Assembly (NCBI RefSeq): GCF_000165485.1
Contig: NC_014623.1
Location: 4,669,501-4,733,500, forward strand
DNA: 64,000 nucleotides
DNA from: Stigmatella aurantiaca DW4/3-1
GTDB lineage: Bacteria > Myxococcota > Myxococcia > Myxococcales > Myxococcaceae
Reading direction: 5' to 3'
Below, piece after piece: positions 1 to 7,798 of the stretch (position 1 is the stretch's first letter; every line of letters begins with the position of its first letter). The notes beneath the pieces were generated by a model. It ran no database searches. It worked only from the letters and a program-made list of their open reading frames with translations, and was not told the origin of the DNA. The position numbers and the translations under genes were made by a program.

Positions 1-1
1 G

Positions 2-583
2 GTGATGGCTGGCTCCACCGTGACCAGTACCGGTCAGACCTCGGTCACGGGAGACCTCGGGGTGAGTTCAGGCACTGCCATCACCGGGTTCCCGCCTGGA
101 AAACTCATCGGGGCGAAGCATGCGGGAGATCCGACGGCGGCCCAGGGTATTGCCGACTTGACGGCGGCCTACAACAATGCTGCGGGGCGATCGCTGTGCC
201 CAGTCACCGTGGCCGGAAACCTCGGCGGACAGACGCTGACACCTGGCCTCTACAAGTCGACGTCCTCCCTCGCGATCTCCGAGGGGGATCTCACGCTCGA
301 CGCCAAGGGTGATGGGGACGCAGTCTTCATCTTCCAGATGGCGTCCACGTTGACCACCACCGCCGGGCGCCAGGTCGTCCTGACCGGGGGCGCCAGATCG
401 ACCAACATCTTCTGGCAGGTCGGCACCTCGGCGACCTTCGGAACAACGTCCTCCTTTCAAGGAACGGTCATGGCGGATCAAGCAATCACGTTGAATACAG
501 GTGCCACGCTGAACGGAAGAGCGTTGGCCCGGATTGGCGCGGTCGCCTTGGATGACAACACGATCGTGAAGCCCGCGCCGTAG
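2..583 (+). CDS. Ice-binding-like (DUF3494) protein, 5' end at window edge
   Basis: The 193 visible residues match the DUF3494 ice-binding-like fold: an N-terminal GDLGVSSGTAITGFPPG segment, a central VAGNLGGQTLTPGLYKS block, the DAVFIFQ strand, and a C-terminal stretch rich in Ser, Thr and Gly (FQGTVMADQAITLNTGATL, then NGRALARIGAVALD). Family members are usually secreted and bind ice or act as adhesins. No signal peptide is visible, and the frame is open to the window edge, so the true start probably lies outside. Domain assignment is confident; function in this organism is not known. Confidence 0.8.
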   Translation: MMAGSTVTSTGQTSVTGDLGVSSGTAITGFPPGKLIGAKHAGDPTAAQGIADLTAAYNNAAGRSLCPVTVAGNLGGQTLTPGLYKSTSSLAISEGDLTLDAKGDGDAVFIFQMASTLTTTAGRQVVLTGGARSTNIFWQVGTSATFGTTSSFQGTVMADQAITLNTGATLNGRALARIGAVALDDNTIVKPAP

Positions 584-602
584 GCCGCCCATGCGTTCCG
601 TT

Positions 603-1511
603 CTACTTCACCAGGAGTTCACTCGGAAGGGTGGCGTGCAATTCCAGGCGCTCGCCCGTGAGGGGATGTACGAAGCAAAGCCTCTCCGCGTGTAGCAGAT
701 AACCCGTGTCCCCGAGCAGTCCCGGCTGCTCGGCGCGCGGGACACCTCCCACGGTGTAGACGGGATCTCCCTCGAGCGGGTGCCCGATGAAGGCCAGGTG
801 GATGCGGATCTGCTGCGAGCGGCCTGTCTGGATATCCACCTCGAAGAGGGTACTCGCCGCGCGCCGCTGGAGCACGCGCGCCAGACTCCGGGACGCCTTG
901 CCGCTGGGGAGCGCCATGGAGAGCAGGCCCCGCCCCGGATGCACCGCCTCGCCGATGGGCGCGGTGATGTCGTAGGCATCCTGGGAGGCCACGTGGCTCG
1001 ACAGGGCCCGGTAGCGCTTCTCCACCTCGTGTTCTCTCCAGGCCCTGGACAGCTTCGCCGCCGCGTCGTGCGTGCGCGCGAAGAGCACGAGGCCCGAGGT
1101 GCCGCGCCCCAGCCGGTGCAGGGGGCTCACCTCCGGGAAGCGCTCCCGCACGACGTGGAGCAGGGTGTTCACGAGGAAGCCACCCCCCGGCATCGTGGGC
1201 AGTCCGCCCGGCTTGTCGACCGCGAGGATTGCCTCGTCCGCATACACGAGCGTGTAGTCGCGCGGCGTCTCCTTCTCCTCCCAGGGGGGCCGGTTCCAGA
1301 CGAGCCTCTGGCCGGGTTTCAGAAGCTCCTCGCCCGTCGCGGGCAGGTCATCCAACAGGACTTCGCCTCGCGCGAGCCGCTCCCGCCACACCGGCTCCGG
1401 AGAGTGCCGGTAGGAGGCGACCAGATAGGAGAGCGTGCTCTGTCCTCGGGCCCGGACACCGAGTTGTTCGCGGTAGGCATAGCCCGTGTTGAACGCCATG
1501 TCGCTAGCCAC
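603..1511 (-). CDS. RluA-family pseudouridine synthase with Asp-to-Gly change in catalytic motif
   Basis: This 302-residue protein has an N-terminal S4-like region (residues ~25-75) and a synthase domain with DKPGGLPTMPGG, FEVDIQTGRSQQIRIHLAFIGHPLEGDPVY and LHAERLCFVHPLTGE, all typical of the RluA/RluD family that isomerises uridine in rRNA or tRNA. The motif that normally reads HRLDxxTSG is HRLGRGTSG here, so the catalytic Asp is Gly; the codons CTG GGG CGC GGC confirm it. Either this is a variant subfamily or the enzyme lacks activity. It converges with the ice-binding gene, 19 nt away. Confidence 0.85.
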   Translation of the reverse strand: MASDMAFNTGYAYREQLGVRARGQSTLSYLVASYRHSPEPVWRERLARGEVLLDDLPATGEELLKPGQRLVWNRPPWEEKETPRDYTLVYADEAILAVDKPGGLPTMPGGGFLVNTLLHVVRERFPEVSPLHRLGRGTSGLVLFARTHDAAAKLSRAWREHEVEKRYRALSSHVASQDAYDITAPIGEAVHPGRGLLSMALPSGKASRSLARVLQRRAASTLFEVDIQTGRSQQIRIHLAFIGHPLEGDPVYTVGGVPRAEQPGLLGDTGYLLHAERLCFVHPLTGERLELHATLPSELLVK

Positions 1512-1614
1512 CCTCGTGATGCTCTTCGCGCTGGACGTCTTCGCGTGCTCCCAGTGTGGAGACGGTGTGCTGATGCGCTCCTCATACCATGGAGGGCCCT
1601 TTTTGCGCTTCTAT

Positions 1615-1721
1615 GAGCCAGGAAGATCGGGAGCGGATGTATCAGCGGACGGGTGCCGCGCTTCCCCGTGAGCCGCGTGGGCGAGGCGGATGACGTGGCC
1701 CAGACTTACATGGATTCGTAG
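1615..1721 (+). pseudogene. Short-chain dehydrogenase C-terminal remnant, frameshifted
   Basis: Two plus-strand frames together encode a typical SDR C-terminal segment: ERMYQRTGAALP in one frame and then PVSRVGEADDVAQTYM in the next, ending at a TAG. The pattern P-x-x-R-x-G-x-x-x-D-V-A marks the substrate-loop and C-terminal helix region of classical SDRs. The frameshift and the absence of upstream SDR sequence show that it is a remnant. Confidence 0.5.
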
Positions 1722-1789
1722 CCAATGCCACTGGATGCGCCGGTGACGACAGCGAGCAGCCGGATCTTTCCTTGTTCCAATGAAGTCAT
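1706..1789 (-). pseudogene. Short-chain dehydrogenase N-terminal remnant
   Basis: This is a 27-codon frame starting with ATG 8 nt after the stop of the dioxygenase gene. It contains VVTGASSGIGYES, the TGxxxGIG NAD(P)-binding start of an SDR, then hits TAA exactly where it runs into the oppositely oriented SDR C-terminal remnant. It looks like the former last gene of the minus-strand operon, lost at a rearrangement junction. Confidence 0.55.
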
Positions 1790-1797
1790 CTGCAGCG

Positions 1798-2637
1798 TCA
1801 GCGTTCAACCCAGTGCGCGAAGAACGGTTTGGCGCTCTCCGGCATGGAATCGAAGGCCGCCTGCGGGATCAGGGGGACTGAATTGTCTTTCCCCTTGGAA
1901 TCACGCAGAAGCCGCTCGTATTCAGGTGAGCCTTTCCTGCGGAACTCAAGGTTGAGCCACCACGCTGAGTAGCGCACATTCAAGGCCATTCTGGGCCCAG
2001 CGCTCAAGTTCGGAGCGACACAGTGCCACAGGCGGCTGTCGTAGAACAGGACATCCCCTGGTTTGCCGGAGGCAGTCACTTCCGCGGAGTGGGGTTCGAA
2101 CTGCTCGGTATGACTTCCTCCGCTGGGATTGTGGGAGCGCCGGTGGCTGCCAGGCAGCAGGATCGTTCCTCCGGTCTGTTTGTTGAACGGCGACAGCATG
2201 AAGATCGCCGAAAGGTTCATCACGGCGTCGGGATAGGGGCTTGGGAGCGTCGTGGCCAGTTTCTGGTTGAAGGGCCAGTCGGCGTGCCAGTAGCCCCTCT
2301 CGTTGCCGGGATAGGTCACGATGGCCCCGACCGAAGACACCTTGAAATACCGGCCCAGCAGCGCTTCTCCTGCCTCTATCAGGAGTGGATTCGCGACGTG
2401 GCGTGCCAGCCAAGGCAGGCGGTTGATCACTGCCTGGGCGTGGACGATTCCCTTGGGGGGCATCTGGAAGCCGGCATTCGAGATCCGGGAGACCTCTGCG
2501 GACCAGCCGGCGCTCTGCCGGTCGAGTTCCTCACGGACCTCCGCCTGGACCTCAGGCAAATCCAAGGCCGGGATGATGCCCTCCACAATGCACCAGCCCT
2601 CTGCCCGTACCCGCTCAACAATCTCATCGGCTCTCAT
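1798..2637 (-). CDS. Phytanoyl-CoA dioxygenase (PhyH) family Fe(II)/2-oxoglutarate enzyme
   Basis: This 279-residue protein has the PhyH hallmarks: YWHADWPFNQ supplies the HxD iron ligands, LWHCVAPNLS the distal His, and GPRMALNVRYSAWW the Arg that contacts 2-oxoglutarate. Such enzymes hydroxylate or halogenate small molecules and are common tailoring enzymes in natural-product clusters. It follows the asparagine-synthetase-like gene by 57 nt on the same strand, which suggests one operon. The substrate cannot be read from sequence. Confidence 0.85.
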   Translation of the reverse strand: MRADEIVERVRAEGWCIVEGIIPALDLPEVQAEVREELDRQSAGWSAEVSRISNAGFQMPPKGIVHAQAVINRLPWLARHVANPLLIEAGEALLGRYFKVSSVGAIVTYPGNERGYWHADWPFNQKLATTLPSPYPDAVMNLSAIFMLSPFNKQTGGTILLPGSHRRSHNPSGGSHTEQFEPHSAEVTASGKPGDVLFYDSRLWHCVAPNLSAGPRMALNVRYSAWWLNLEFRRKGSPEYERLLRDSKGKDNSVPLIPQAAFDSMPESAKPFFAHWVER

Positions 2638-2694
2638 GACATCGTCCTCTCTGGAGATTCGACGCTTCGTGGCCCCGCGCTCTCAGCAATGGCC

Positions 2695-4497
2695 TCAGGT
2701 GCTCACCTTGAACTTCCGCATCCAGAGCCCGAAGCAGAGAACACGCCAGAGCAACATCAAGGTTTCCTTGTCCGCCTGTCCCGGTTCCCGGGCCATGGCC
2801 TCCACGGCCCGCGCGTCGAACAGCTCAGGCCGCTCACGGACCACCCGGGACACACCGTCTTTCAGCGCCTTGCCCGCCTCCCCTCGGAACCACCCCTCTT
2901 CCAAGGAGGAATAGCTCCCCTTGCCATAGGGCTTGATGATGACGGGTGGGAGCAAGTGCTGCATCGCGCGGCGCAGCAGATACTTTGTCTCGTCACCGAC
3001 GATCTTGTACGCACTGCCCAGCCCGATGCAGAAATCCACCACGTGGTGGTCCATGAAGGGCACGTGGGTTTCCACCCCATGGGCCATGCCGATCCGATCG
3101 TTGTGCCTCATCATCATGGGCAGATCGCCGTGGAACACCCGGTAGCGGCAGAGCTCTCCCAAGCTGAAGCTCCGAGGGTTGGCCTCGAAGGAAGGGAGGT
3201 GAGCCGCCTGCTCGCGCATGTCCGCGGCCAGCCAGGAAAACCGTTCCTGTCCTCCGAGCCGTTCCACCAGCGGCAGCGAGGATCTCGAAGAGAGGGCCGC
3301 ACCGGCGCCGGCTTCCTGCTGCTGGCGGGGATCTCCCCGGTGCGCCCGCACCATGCTCATGTAGCCAGCCAGCAGCTCATCGGAGCCCTGGCCATCCAAA
3401 GTGGAACGGATGCCCATCTCTTCCGCCTGCTCGAAGAGCCTCCATTGGGCAGCCAGACTCGCGCGGCCAAAGGGCTCGTCCATGTGCCACACGAGGGCGT
3501 CGATGACTTCGATGGCGTCTTCGCCATGACAGTGGCTCTGATGGTGCGTGGCGCCTGTGCTCTCGAGCACCGCCTTCAGCAAGTGTGGCTCATCATATTG
3601 GGGGTCATCGAAGTAGGCCTTGAAGGTCACCAGCCTGTCCGTGGCGGACCCGGACCGCTCTAGATCGGCGGCCAGCAGGGCGGCGATGGCGGAACTGTCC
3701 AGTCCGCCAGACAGACAGAGGCCCCTGGGCCCTGGTTGCTTCCAGCGGACCCAAACCGCTTCGAGAAGCAGGTGCCGGAACCGCTCCACCGCCTCTGACT
3801 CTTCCATGCGAAGGCTGCCCGGCTCGGGAAGTTCGTACCACTTCCGGAACGCTGGCAGGGACTCCGTGCAGCGCCACTGCCTCAAGTCGATCTGCAGGTA
3901 GGTGCTCCCAGGCACACGCAGCACATCCTGGAAGAGCGTTTCCTCGGAGTGGTCCGTCAATCCCGCGACGAGGAACTCGAGACCCGCCCGGGCATTCAAC
4001 CGGATGGCCATCTCCCGCATCGGAAGGAACTGTTTGATCTCCGAGGCAAACGCGAGCGTCTTCGGGCCTTTGTAGATGTAGAGGGGTTTGAGGCCATAGC
4101 GATCGCGGGCGGCAAAAAGCCGTTTTTCCACATCGTCCCAAACCACCAAGGCGAACGCTCCATTGACACGGGTGAGGCACTCGGGCCCCCATCTGGAGAA
4201 GAGGGCGGTGATGAGTTCGGAGTCTTCAAGCGCCGCCCCACGAGGCGCCTCGACCAGCCGGGCAAGCTCCTCGCGATTGTAGAGACAACCGTCGAAGACA
4301 GCATGAAAGCGGCCGCGCCACGGCCTCCCGCTGTCGGCCGTTTCAGGGGGAGCCGCTTGGGCACACTGCCACAGGTGCACGGACCCCGCTGGAGACTCGA
4401 AGACGCGCGGGTCCGAGGAAACCGCTCCCCGGTGTTCAACGGCACGCGGCATCCCCTCGGGGGGCTCGGCCGCGACGGACACCCAGATGCCTCTCAT
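2695..4497 (-). CDS. Asparagine-synthetase-like enzyme lacking the glutaminase Cys2
   Basis: This is a two-domain AsnB-type protein of about 600 residues. The N-terminal Ntn-amidotransferase domain has FDGCLYNREEL, NGAFALVVWD and RDRYGLKPLYIY; the C-terminal synthetase domain has the PP-loop LCLSGGLDSSAI, LDGQGSDELLAGY and HVPFMDHHVVDF. Canonical enzymes begin MCGI with Cys2 as glutaminase nucleophile. Starting at the ATG at 4497 gives MRGI, exactly aligned with Arg in place of Cys; a GTG two codons upstream is the other possible start. ATP-dependent adenylation is expected, but glutamine hydrolysis is not. Lasso-peptide cyclases and beta-lactam synthetase are known precedents for loss of this Cys. 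It forms an operon with the PhyH gene. Confidence 0.88.
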   Translation of the reverse strand: MRGIWVSVAAEPPEGMPRAVEHRGAVSSDPRVFESPAGSVHLWQCAQAAPPETADSGRPWRGRFHAVFDGCLYNREELARLVEAPRGAALEDSELITALFSRWGPECLTRVNGAFALVVWDDVEKRLFAARDRYGLKPLYIYKGPKTLAFASEIKQFLPMREMAIRLNARAGLEFLVAGLTDHSEETLFQDVLRVPGSTYLQIDLRQWRCTESLPAFRKWYELPEPGSLRMEESEAVERFRHLLLEAVWVRWKQPGPRGLCLSGGLDSSAIAALLAADLERSGSATDRLVTFKAYFDDPQYDEPHLLKAVLESTGATHHQSHCHGEDAIEVIDALVWHMDEPFGRASLAAQWRLFEQAEEMGIRSTLDGQGSDELLAGYMSMVRAHRGDPRQQQEAGAGAALSSRSSLPLVERLGGQERFSWLAADMREQAAHLPSFEANPRSFSLGELCRYRVFHGDLPMMMRHNDRIGMAHGVETHVPFMDHHVVDFCIGLGSAYKIVGDETKYLLRRAMQHLLPPVIIKPYGKGSYSSLEEGWFRGEAGKALKDGVSRVVRERPELFDARAVEAMAREPGQADKETLMLLWRVLCFGLWMRKFKVST

Positions 4498-4703
4498 CGG
4501 CACTACCCGCTTTCAGACACCTGTACGCGTCTTGCCGCATGTGCCGTCCAATCAGGCGTCGAACGCTCGGACGTGCGGTGTGCCTCCAGCCCTGCCAGCT
4601 CATGGGAGCGCGGGGCCGTGATGACGGACTTGTGCCAGCGGCGGAGGGCACCCCTCTCAGGTGCTGGGCGCCCCCTGCGCCGGTCAATGCTTGACTCGAC
4701 GGC

Positions 4704-5012
4704 CTAACGGAGCGCCGTCGTGATCCGGTGGGTCGTCCTCACGAAGTCTTGCCAGTGGGTCACTGGCAGGAGTTCCGTCGTGCAATCGCCGTGCTCGCTG
4801 ATGATTTCCGCGGCGCGCTGGGCCTCCCTCTCATCCTCCGTCTCGACGACATCGAGGGCATCGTACGGGCCCCCATGGAATGCGAGCTTGAGGGTGCACT
4901 TGAGATGGGGAAGCTCCCGGAGGGTCTTCTCCTTCACTGCCTGTGCGCGCTGAGGCAGCGAGCGAATGTCCGTGGAACTCTTGTATTTCGACAGGATGGC
5001 ATATTGAGGCAT
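4704..5012 (-). CDS. GYD-domain protein
   Basis: This 102-residue protein begins MPQYAILSKY and has the compact alpha/beta barrel pattern of GYD-domain proteins, including KLAFHGGPYDALDVVE, where the family usually has a Gly-x-Tyr-Asp motif. The start at 5012 is preferred over an ATG 21 nt upstream because AAGGAAG lies 8-9 nt before it. No enzymatic role is established for the family. It sits between the membrane-protein and asparagine-synthetase-like genes. Confidence 0.75.
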   Translation of the reverse strand: MPQYAILSKYKSSTDIRSLPQRAQAVKEKTLRELPHLKCTLKLAFHGGPYDALDVVETEDEREAQRAAEIISEHGDCTTELLPVTHWQDFVRTTHRITTALR

Positions 5013-5101
5013 GGATCGTCTTCCTTTCTTCAAGAAAAGCCGCTGTTTCTGTCAAACTTCCCGTGAAAGCATGGCTGAGATACATTTCTCACTGCTTCGA
5101 G

Positions 5102-6562
5102 TCAGAACAGTTGCCGCTCCTTTCCGTTGAGGACTGTTCCTTGTTCAGAATGAGGCGCCTCGGGATCATTGGGTAAAATAAAGGGGAAGAGGTTCACGGA
5201 GAGGGCACCCCTGTGGCCTGGAAGCTTCGCGGGCACGATTCCCTCCGCCACGTGGGTTTCTCCGCGGTCCACGTAACGGATTCGAAGGGGATGTCCCGGA
5301 CTCATGACACGGGAGAGGCGCAAAAGGGCTTCCCGGAAGAAATAGCGGGAATAGCGGAACGCCTCGGGCTGGGAGAGGACCCGGTGTGCCAGCAGCGCTC
5401 CCGGATCTCCCTGGAGCGCAGAGGGAGGCGGCAACCCTTCGATGTGATCAATCCGCACATAGTCCGGCCCCCGGAAGAGCCTCCAACTGCTGGGGATGAG
5501 GAGGTGACGCCACGGCTCGGAGCGGAGATTGCTGAACATGGCAAAGCTGAACTCCGTCTTGAATCCCAGATACGGCCCGAGACCGTTCACCAGAAACGCA
5601 GTCCACAGGGTGAACAACAGCCCCTGTTCGAGCGCCCCGAGGCGCTTCCATCCCTCCACCTCCAGTGAGCGCCAGGAGAGCGTTCCGATTCCCAGCAACA
5701 GCAAGGCTGTTCCAGCGCCGAAGGCCAACTGGATGATCCAAGCGGGAGCTCTCATCACGTAAGGACAGTGGCGGTTGGCATGGCGGGGAGTCAGCGCCCA
5801 CACGACAAGAAGACTGAAACCGCAACATGTCCCGATGAGGAGGGGCGGTAAGGCGCTGACCTGGGCAATGGCCCCGGAAAGGGCCTGCTCTGGCACGAAC
5901 GCCATCAACCCCGCGTACATCATCGACGAGAAGTTCACGATTCCCAGCAAGGCCATGCTGAAGTGGAACAGGATCCCCACCCCCAACGCGAAGGGTCTCG
6001 TGGGCGGAAACAACAGCAGCAGCGGCAGGGCGGCTTCTACGAGGACCGTTCCGTAGATGCTCACCAGGCGCAAGAGCTTCTGCCCGCGCAAGCCGCGATC
6101 CCAGCAGAGAAAATCGACGAGCTGGGACGCACAGCTCAGCTTGGGCGAGAAATAATCTGCGTTCAGCTTGTGAAGGAATGCCAGGAAATACGTCAGGACG
6201 ATGAGTCCCTGAATTCCCAAGGCCACGAAGGATTCCATGGGCTCGACGCCCTGCGCGAGGCAGAGCGTCAACACCATGAACCAGGCCAAGATCAAGTGGT
6301 TCGAGAGCCGCAGCGAGTAGCTGGAGATGACCAGGGTGAGGAACCCAAGGCACGTGAGCAGGAGCCATCCCGACTGTGGCATGAAGAGCAATGCGCCACA
6401 GATGGCCATGAGCCCTCCATGCACCCATGCATGGGCTCGTGGGTTGAGCTTCAGGCCAAACGTGGGAAGAAAGCAATTCGTCAGGTAGCTGGGGCCATCC
6501 CTGAAAATATACAACGCCTCGTGAATGAGGATGGCGGCCGCAAGCATTCGGGTGAGGAGCAC
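5102..6562 (-). CDS. HTTM / vitamin-K-dependent gamma-carboxylase-like membrane protein
   Basis: This 486-residue protein has about eight to nine hydrophobic segments in the first ~330 residues and a soluble C-terminal third. The segment LAFLHKLNADYF resembles the conserved K-L-N-x-D-F/W motif of HTTM-domain proteins, which are homologues of vitamin-K-dependent gamma-glutamyl carboxylase. The start is GTG with CCGGAGAAT about 8 nt upstream. Its place directly after the diiron gene (65 nt) fits membrane-bound tailoring or export, but the activity is unknown. Confidence 0.6.
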   Translation of the reverse strand: MLLTRMLAAAILIHEALYIFRDGPSYLTNCFLPTFGLKLNPRAHAWVHGGLMAICGALLFMPQSGWLLLTCLGFLTLVISSYSLRLSNHLILAWFMVLTLCLAQGVEPMESFVALGIQGLIVLTYFLAFLHKLNADYFSPKLSCASQLVDFLCWDRGLRGQKLLRLVSIYGTVLVEAALPLLLLFPPTRPFALGVGILFHFSMALLGIVNFSSMMYAGLMAFVPEQALSGAIAQVSALPPLLIGTCCGFSLLVVWALTPRHANRHCPYVMRAPAWIIQLAFGAGTALLLLGIGTLSWRSLEVEGWKRLGALEQGLLFTLWTAFLVNGLGPYLGFKTEFSFAMFSNLRSEPWRHLLIPSSWRLFRGPDYVRIDHIEGLPPPSALQGDPGALLAHRVLSQPEAFRYSRYFFREALLRLSRVMSPGHPLRIRYVDRGETHVAEGIVPAKLPGHRGALSVNLFPFILPNDPEAPHSEQGTVLNGKERQLF

Positions 6563-6627
6563 CGATGGATTCTCCGGGGCGAGAGACCCTTGGCATGACT
6601 GCGGGAAGGGAAAAACCTCGGTGACAC

Positions 6628-7386
6628 TTATGCTCCGTCGAAGGTGTGCGTCTCGAGTTCCTTCAAGGTGAGGGCACAGAACTGCTCAAGTCTGCTGAAG
6701 AGCATGTCGCGGACAAGCGCCTCGGAGCCGCCTCGGGCCGCGGCCTCCATTGCCTGCGCGGTGTAAGCGATGTGCCGTGTTTCATCCGCAGTAATGGTTT
6801 CGAGCACTCCCTTGAGCCGGGCATGCTGCTCTGGAGGGCTGTGGCGCATGATTATCGGGTAGAGCAGAAGCTGATGGACCCTGGTTCGGATCTCTCCGAT
6901 GTTCATCTGCACCAGCGCATCCAAGGTGAGCACGGGCTCCTCGATGGCGTCACCTCGCTCCGGACGCTCGCGTACCGAGTAGCGCGGCGAAATGGCATCC
7001 AGTTGCGTCTGAACCCCCTCGTCCGCGCAGCCCGGAAACGCCAGATTGAGCATCGCAATGTAATAGCGGGCATGGTTGGATTCGTCGATCGCATGGCGGC
7101 GCACCTGTTCGGCGATCTCTGGCGATTCGATGAGCCCCGCCATCCGCCACAGCATGCGTGCCCCCTCGGCCTCCTTTTCCGCATTGGTTACCAAGGACCT
7201 CGCGAGCCAGGCGGGATCGGCCGCCTGCTCCCGGTAGGCCTCGCCATACCAACGCTTGCTGAAAGGGGGAACACAAGCCTCGAAGGAGGAGCACAGGAGC
7301 TGCTCATAGAAGGGTAAACCCTTGCCTTCGCTTGCTCTCAAGGCCTCGATGGTCAACTCTGCAATCACGTTGGAGCTTGAATCCAT
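6628..7386 (-). CDS. Ferritin-like diiron protein, probable oxygenase
   Basis: This 252-residue, mostly helical protein has a complete four-helix diiron ligand set: a Glu-rich helix around E70-E74, DE102SNH105, E165 in NIGEIRTRVHQ, and DE202TRH205. The two D-E-x-x-H motifs and ~100-residue spacing fit AurF/CmlI-type N-oxygenases or related ferritin-like oxidases rather than storage ferritins. GGAGAG lies ~8 nt before the ATG. It is the first enzyme after the small peptide gene and its hairpin, so it is the likely first tailoring enzyme of the operon. Confidence 0.75.
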   Translation of the reverse strand: MDSSSNVIAELTIEALRASEGKGLPFYEQLLCSSFEACVPPFSKRWYGEAYREQAADPAWLARSLVTNAEKEAEGARMLWRMAGLIESPEIAEQVRRHAIDESNHARYYIAMLNLAFPGCADEGVQTQLDAISPRYSVRERPERGDAIEEPVLTLDALVQMNIGEIRTRVHQLLLYPIIMRHSPPEQHARLKGVLETITADETRHIAYTAQAMEAAARGGSEALVRDMLFSRLEQFCALTLKELETHTFDGA

Positions 7387-7408
7387 GCGATGCGCTCTCC
7401 AAGGGACA

Positions 7409-7437
7409 AGGGCGGATGGCGGAGGGCCATCCGCCCT
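7409..7437 (-). terminator. 12-bp perfect hairpin between peptide gene and diiron gene
   Basis: AGGGCGGATGGC (7409-7420) and GCCATCCGCCCT (7426-7437) are perfect inverted repeats around a 5-nt loop. No T-run follows on the minus strand, so it may be an attenuator or an mRNA-stabilising element rather than a full terminator. It lies 63 nt after the peptide stop and 23 nt before the next ATG, the position where precursor-peptide operons often carry a partial terminator. Confidence 0.65.
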
Positions 7438-7499
7438 CGTTGATGGGTGACCCTGGAATGCCGGATCCGGCCGTCGAGGGCACTCTTACATCAGCTCAC

Positions 7500-7679
7500 T
7501 TAACGCTTGGGTGTCCTGCATTCATCGAAGGGGCAGTTCCAGGCCACGAAGTTGTCCTGCCGCTTCGCGCCGATGTCTCCCTGCGTCAGCTTGACCTTCA
7601 CGGCCAAGGTGGAGTTGACCTTCACTCCCTCGCTCCCGCCAACGGGCTCGAAGGTGATTGCGTCCTTGTCGACGGCCAT
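7500..7679 (-). CDS. 59-residue peptide, candidate RiPP precursor or small cluster protein
   Basis: A short minus-strand frame runs ATG 7679 to TAA 7500, with GGGGG as a possible ribosome site about 7 nt upstream. It begins MAVDKDAITFEPVGG and ends NCPFDECRTPKR with two Cys. A segment KLTQ/GDIGAKRQD meets the simple lasso-peptide rules (Thr at -2, Gly1, Asp9), and the operon holds an asparagine-synthetase homologue without Cys2, as lasso cyclases lack it. However, no RRE or transglutaminase-like protease gene is present. It is the first gene of the minus-strand operon and is followed by a strong hairpin. I do not recognise a family; precursor status is inference. Confidence 0.6.
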   Translation of the reverse strand: MAVDKDAITFEPVGGSEGVKVNSTLAVKVKLTQGDIGAKRQDNFVAWNCPFDECRTPKR

Positions 7680-7680
7680 G

Positions 7681-7770
7681 CTTGACCCCCACGTTGTTAG
7701 ATGAATTGCTATCCACTCCTGGTGAAGTGGGTAGTGCTGGCAGTATACTCATTCAAACATCTGGGTCAAG
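7681..7770. promoter_or_regulatory. Divergent promoter region with palindromic operator candidate
   Basis: This is the only region between the two divergent operons. CTATCCACTCC (7709-7719) and GAAGTGGGTAG (7724-7734) form an inverted repeat with 9 of 11 matches around a 4-nt spacer. A second pair, CTTGACCC (7681-7688) and GGGTCAAG (7763-7770), is a perfect inverted repeat at the region's two ends. TATACT (7744-7749) could be a -10 element for the plus-strand operon. No regulator gene is adjacent. Confidence 0.4.
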
Positions 7771-7798
7771 ACACGCAAGCTGCTCTCGAGGGCATCCG

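Noticed and set aside
7500-7679. Firm assignment as a lasso peptide precursor
   Set aside because: Thr at -2, Gly1 and Asp9 fit, and the AsnB homologue lacks Cys2, but no RRE (B1) or transglutaminase-like protease (B2) gene is in the locus, and such a short pattern arises by chance.
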